Part shown: positions 23,597-24,260 of the stretch, piece by piece
Layout of the letters: each line of letters starts with the position of its first letter
How positions within the stretch are numbered: position 1 is the first letter of the stretch
Assembly: GCA_045124495.1 (NCBI GenBank)
Contig: JBGVLX010000120.1
Location: 1 to 24,260 of the forward strand
Length of the DNA stretch: 24,260 nucleotides
Direction: 5' to 3'
DNA from: RGIG1668 sp045124495
GTDB taxonomy: Bacteria > Bacillota > Clostridia > Lachnospirales > Lachnospiraceae
The notes under the pieces: generated by a model
What the model was told of the DNA's origin: nothing
Seen by the model: only the letters and a program-made list of their open reading frames with translations
The model's database searches: none
Position numbers and translations under genes: made by a program

Positions 23597-24112
23597 GTGA
23601 AAAAAAATGTAATTTATCAAATTATTTGTTATATAATGATAGGCATTTTAATTTTTTTGGATCAATATACAAAGCATTGGGCTGTTGTTCGATTAAAAGA
23701 CAACAGTCCAATTATAGTTATTGACAAAATTTTAGAATTTTCCTATCTTGAAAATCGTGGGGCTGCCTTTGGCAGTATGCAGGGTAAACAGTCATTTTTT
23801 ATTATCTTAACTTTTATTTTTACTATTTTTTTACTTTATATTTTATATAAAGTACCAAAAACAAAATATTATACACCATTAATATGCTCTGTTGTTATTT
23901 TGATTTCAGGAGCTATTGGTAATTTTATTGATCGTGCTTCTCAAAATTATGTAGTGGATTTTATATCGGCTGTCTTTATTGATTTCCCGGTTTTTAATGT
24001 TGCAGATATTTATGTAGTATGTTCCATGATACTTATTGCTATCTTAGTAACATTTTATTATAAAGATGAAGATTTTTCATTTCTTTCCTTAAAAAGAAAA
24101 ACAAAAGAATGA
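23597..24112 (+). CDS. lspA: Lipoprotein signal peptidase (signal peptidase II)
   Basis: Membrane aspartyl protease that cleaves the signal peptide of diacylglyceryl-modified prolipoproteins. The 171-aa protein has four membrane segments and the family blocks LDQYTKHW (D22), ENRGAAFG, GAIGNFIDR and FNVADIYV. D112 and D137 are the catalytic pair. The start is GTG at 23597, supported by AAAGGTG seven bases upstream and the basic MKKN N-terminus. It follows aroB by 43 bp without a visible terminator. A pseudouridine synthase gene often follows lspA in Firmicutes but would lie beyond the window. Confidence 0.95.
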   Translation: MKKNVIYQIICYIMIGILIFLDQYTKHWAVVRLKDNSPIIVIDKILEFSYLENRGAAFGSMQGKQSFFIILTFIFTIFLLYILYKVPKTKYYTPLICSVVILISGAIGNFIDRASQNYVVDFISAVFIDFPVFNVADIYVVCSMILIAILVTFYYKDEDFSFLSLKRKTKE

Positions 24113-24204
24113 TACTGATACGAAAGTAAATAGGTAATTGCGAAACTATCAAGAACATATGATGAGTGATGACAAAGAAACAAATACATAAGCAGGTGCT
24201 TGTT

Positions 24205-24260
24205 CAGCCGTCGGTACTTAATGAGAGGCGCAGCCTTGAATTTAGTACCGCTACGAGCTG
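24205..24260. other. Structured, GC-richer non-coding element, truncated by the window end
   Basis: Nested complementary segments are visible: CGGTACT (24212-24218) with AGTACCG (24244-24250), inner AGGC/GCCT (24226-24229, 24233-24236), and outer CAGC/GCTG (24205-24208, 24257-24260). The last 70 bases are about 53 percent GC (37 of 70), well above the surrounding DNA. There is no reading frame and no U-tract within view. It could be a structured RNA, the leader of the next gene, or the end of a repeat or mobile element. I do not recognise the family. Confidence 0.45.

Noticed and set aside
24113..24260. Intrinsic terminator for lspA
   Set aside because: The only strong pairing is about 100 bp downstream, has a complex loop and shows no U-tract inside the window.

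Overview
The window is about 24.3 kb of AT-rich DNA (GC roughly one third). It is a dense housekeeping segment of a low-GC Gram-positive chromosome. The gene content and order (miaB-mutS-mutL-miaA; radC-mreC-mreD-mrdA-minCDE-rodA-mgsA; HlyD-like-sepF-yggT-divIVA), strong AGGAGG-type ribosome binding sites and occasional TTG/GTG starts point to Clostridia, most likely a Lachnospiraceae-like anaerobe. That placement is inferred from protein signatures and synteny, not from a search. All genes but one are on the + strand.

Layout. (1) 1-249: 3' end of proA. (2) 339-7590: miaB, mutS, mutL and miaA, which are the two enzymes for ms2i6A37 tRNA modification wrapped around the mismatch-repair pair; mutL and miaA overlap by one base. 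(3) 7675-8970: a PLP-dependent methionine gamma-lyase/YnbB-family gene. (4) 9106-14346: a tightly packed elongation block: DUF4321 membrane protein, radC, mreC, mreD and a very large class B PBP (MrdA-like); mreB, expected between radC and mreC, is absent. (5) 14347-14664: the only gene-free stretch over 300 bp. It holds a candidate promoter and two perfect DnaA-box consensus sequences in inverted orientation. (6) 14665-18156: minC, minD, minE, a RodA/FtsW SEDS glycosyltransferase and a methylglyoxal-synthase homologue with altered active-site residues, closed by a bidirectional terminator. (7) 18258-18464, minus strand: an isolated DUF378 membrane protein. (8) 18701-22384: an uncharacterised HlyD-like membrane protein, sepF (with a near-consensus promoter), a YggT-family protein and divIVA. 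(9) 22471-24112: aroB and lspA. (10) 24113-24260: non-coding, ending in a GC-richer foldable sequence cut by the window edge.

Functionally, most of the right two thirds is one envelope-growth and division neighbourhood. It covers the elongasome (MreC, MreD, PBP2, RodA), septum placement (MinC, MinD, MinE, DivIVA) and Z-ring anchoring (SepF, YggT). The left third is DNA repair and tRNA modification. I see no phage, insertion sequence, CRISPR array, tRNA or rRNA. No wholly new system is evident. The most interesting leads are the DnaA-box pair ahead of the min operon, the non-canonical MgsA active site, the large insertion in PBP2, the missing mreB, the HlyD-like protein next to sepF, and the structured element at the right edge.
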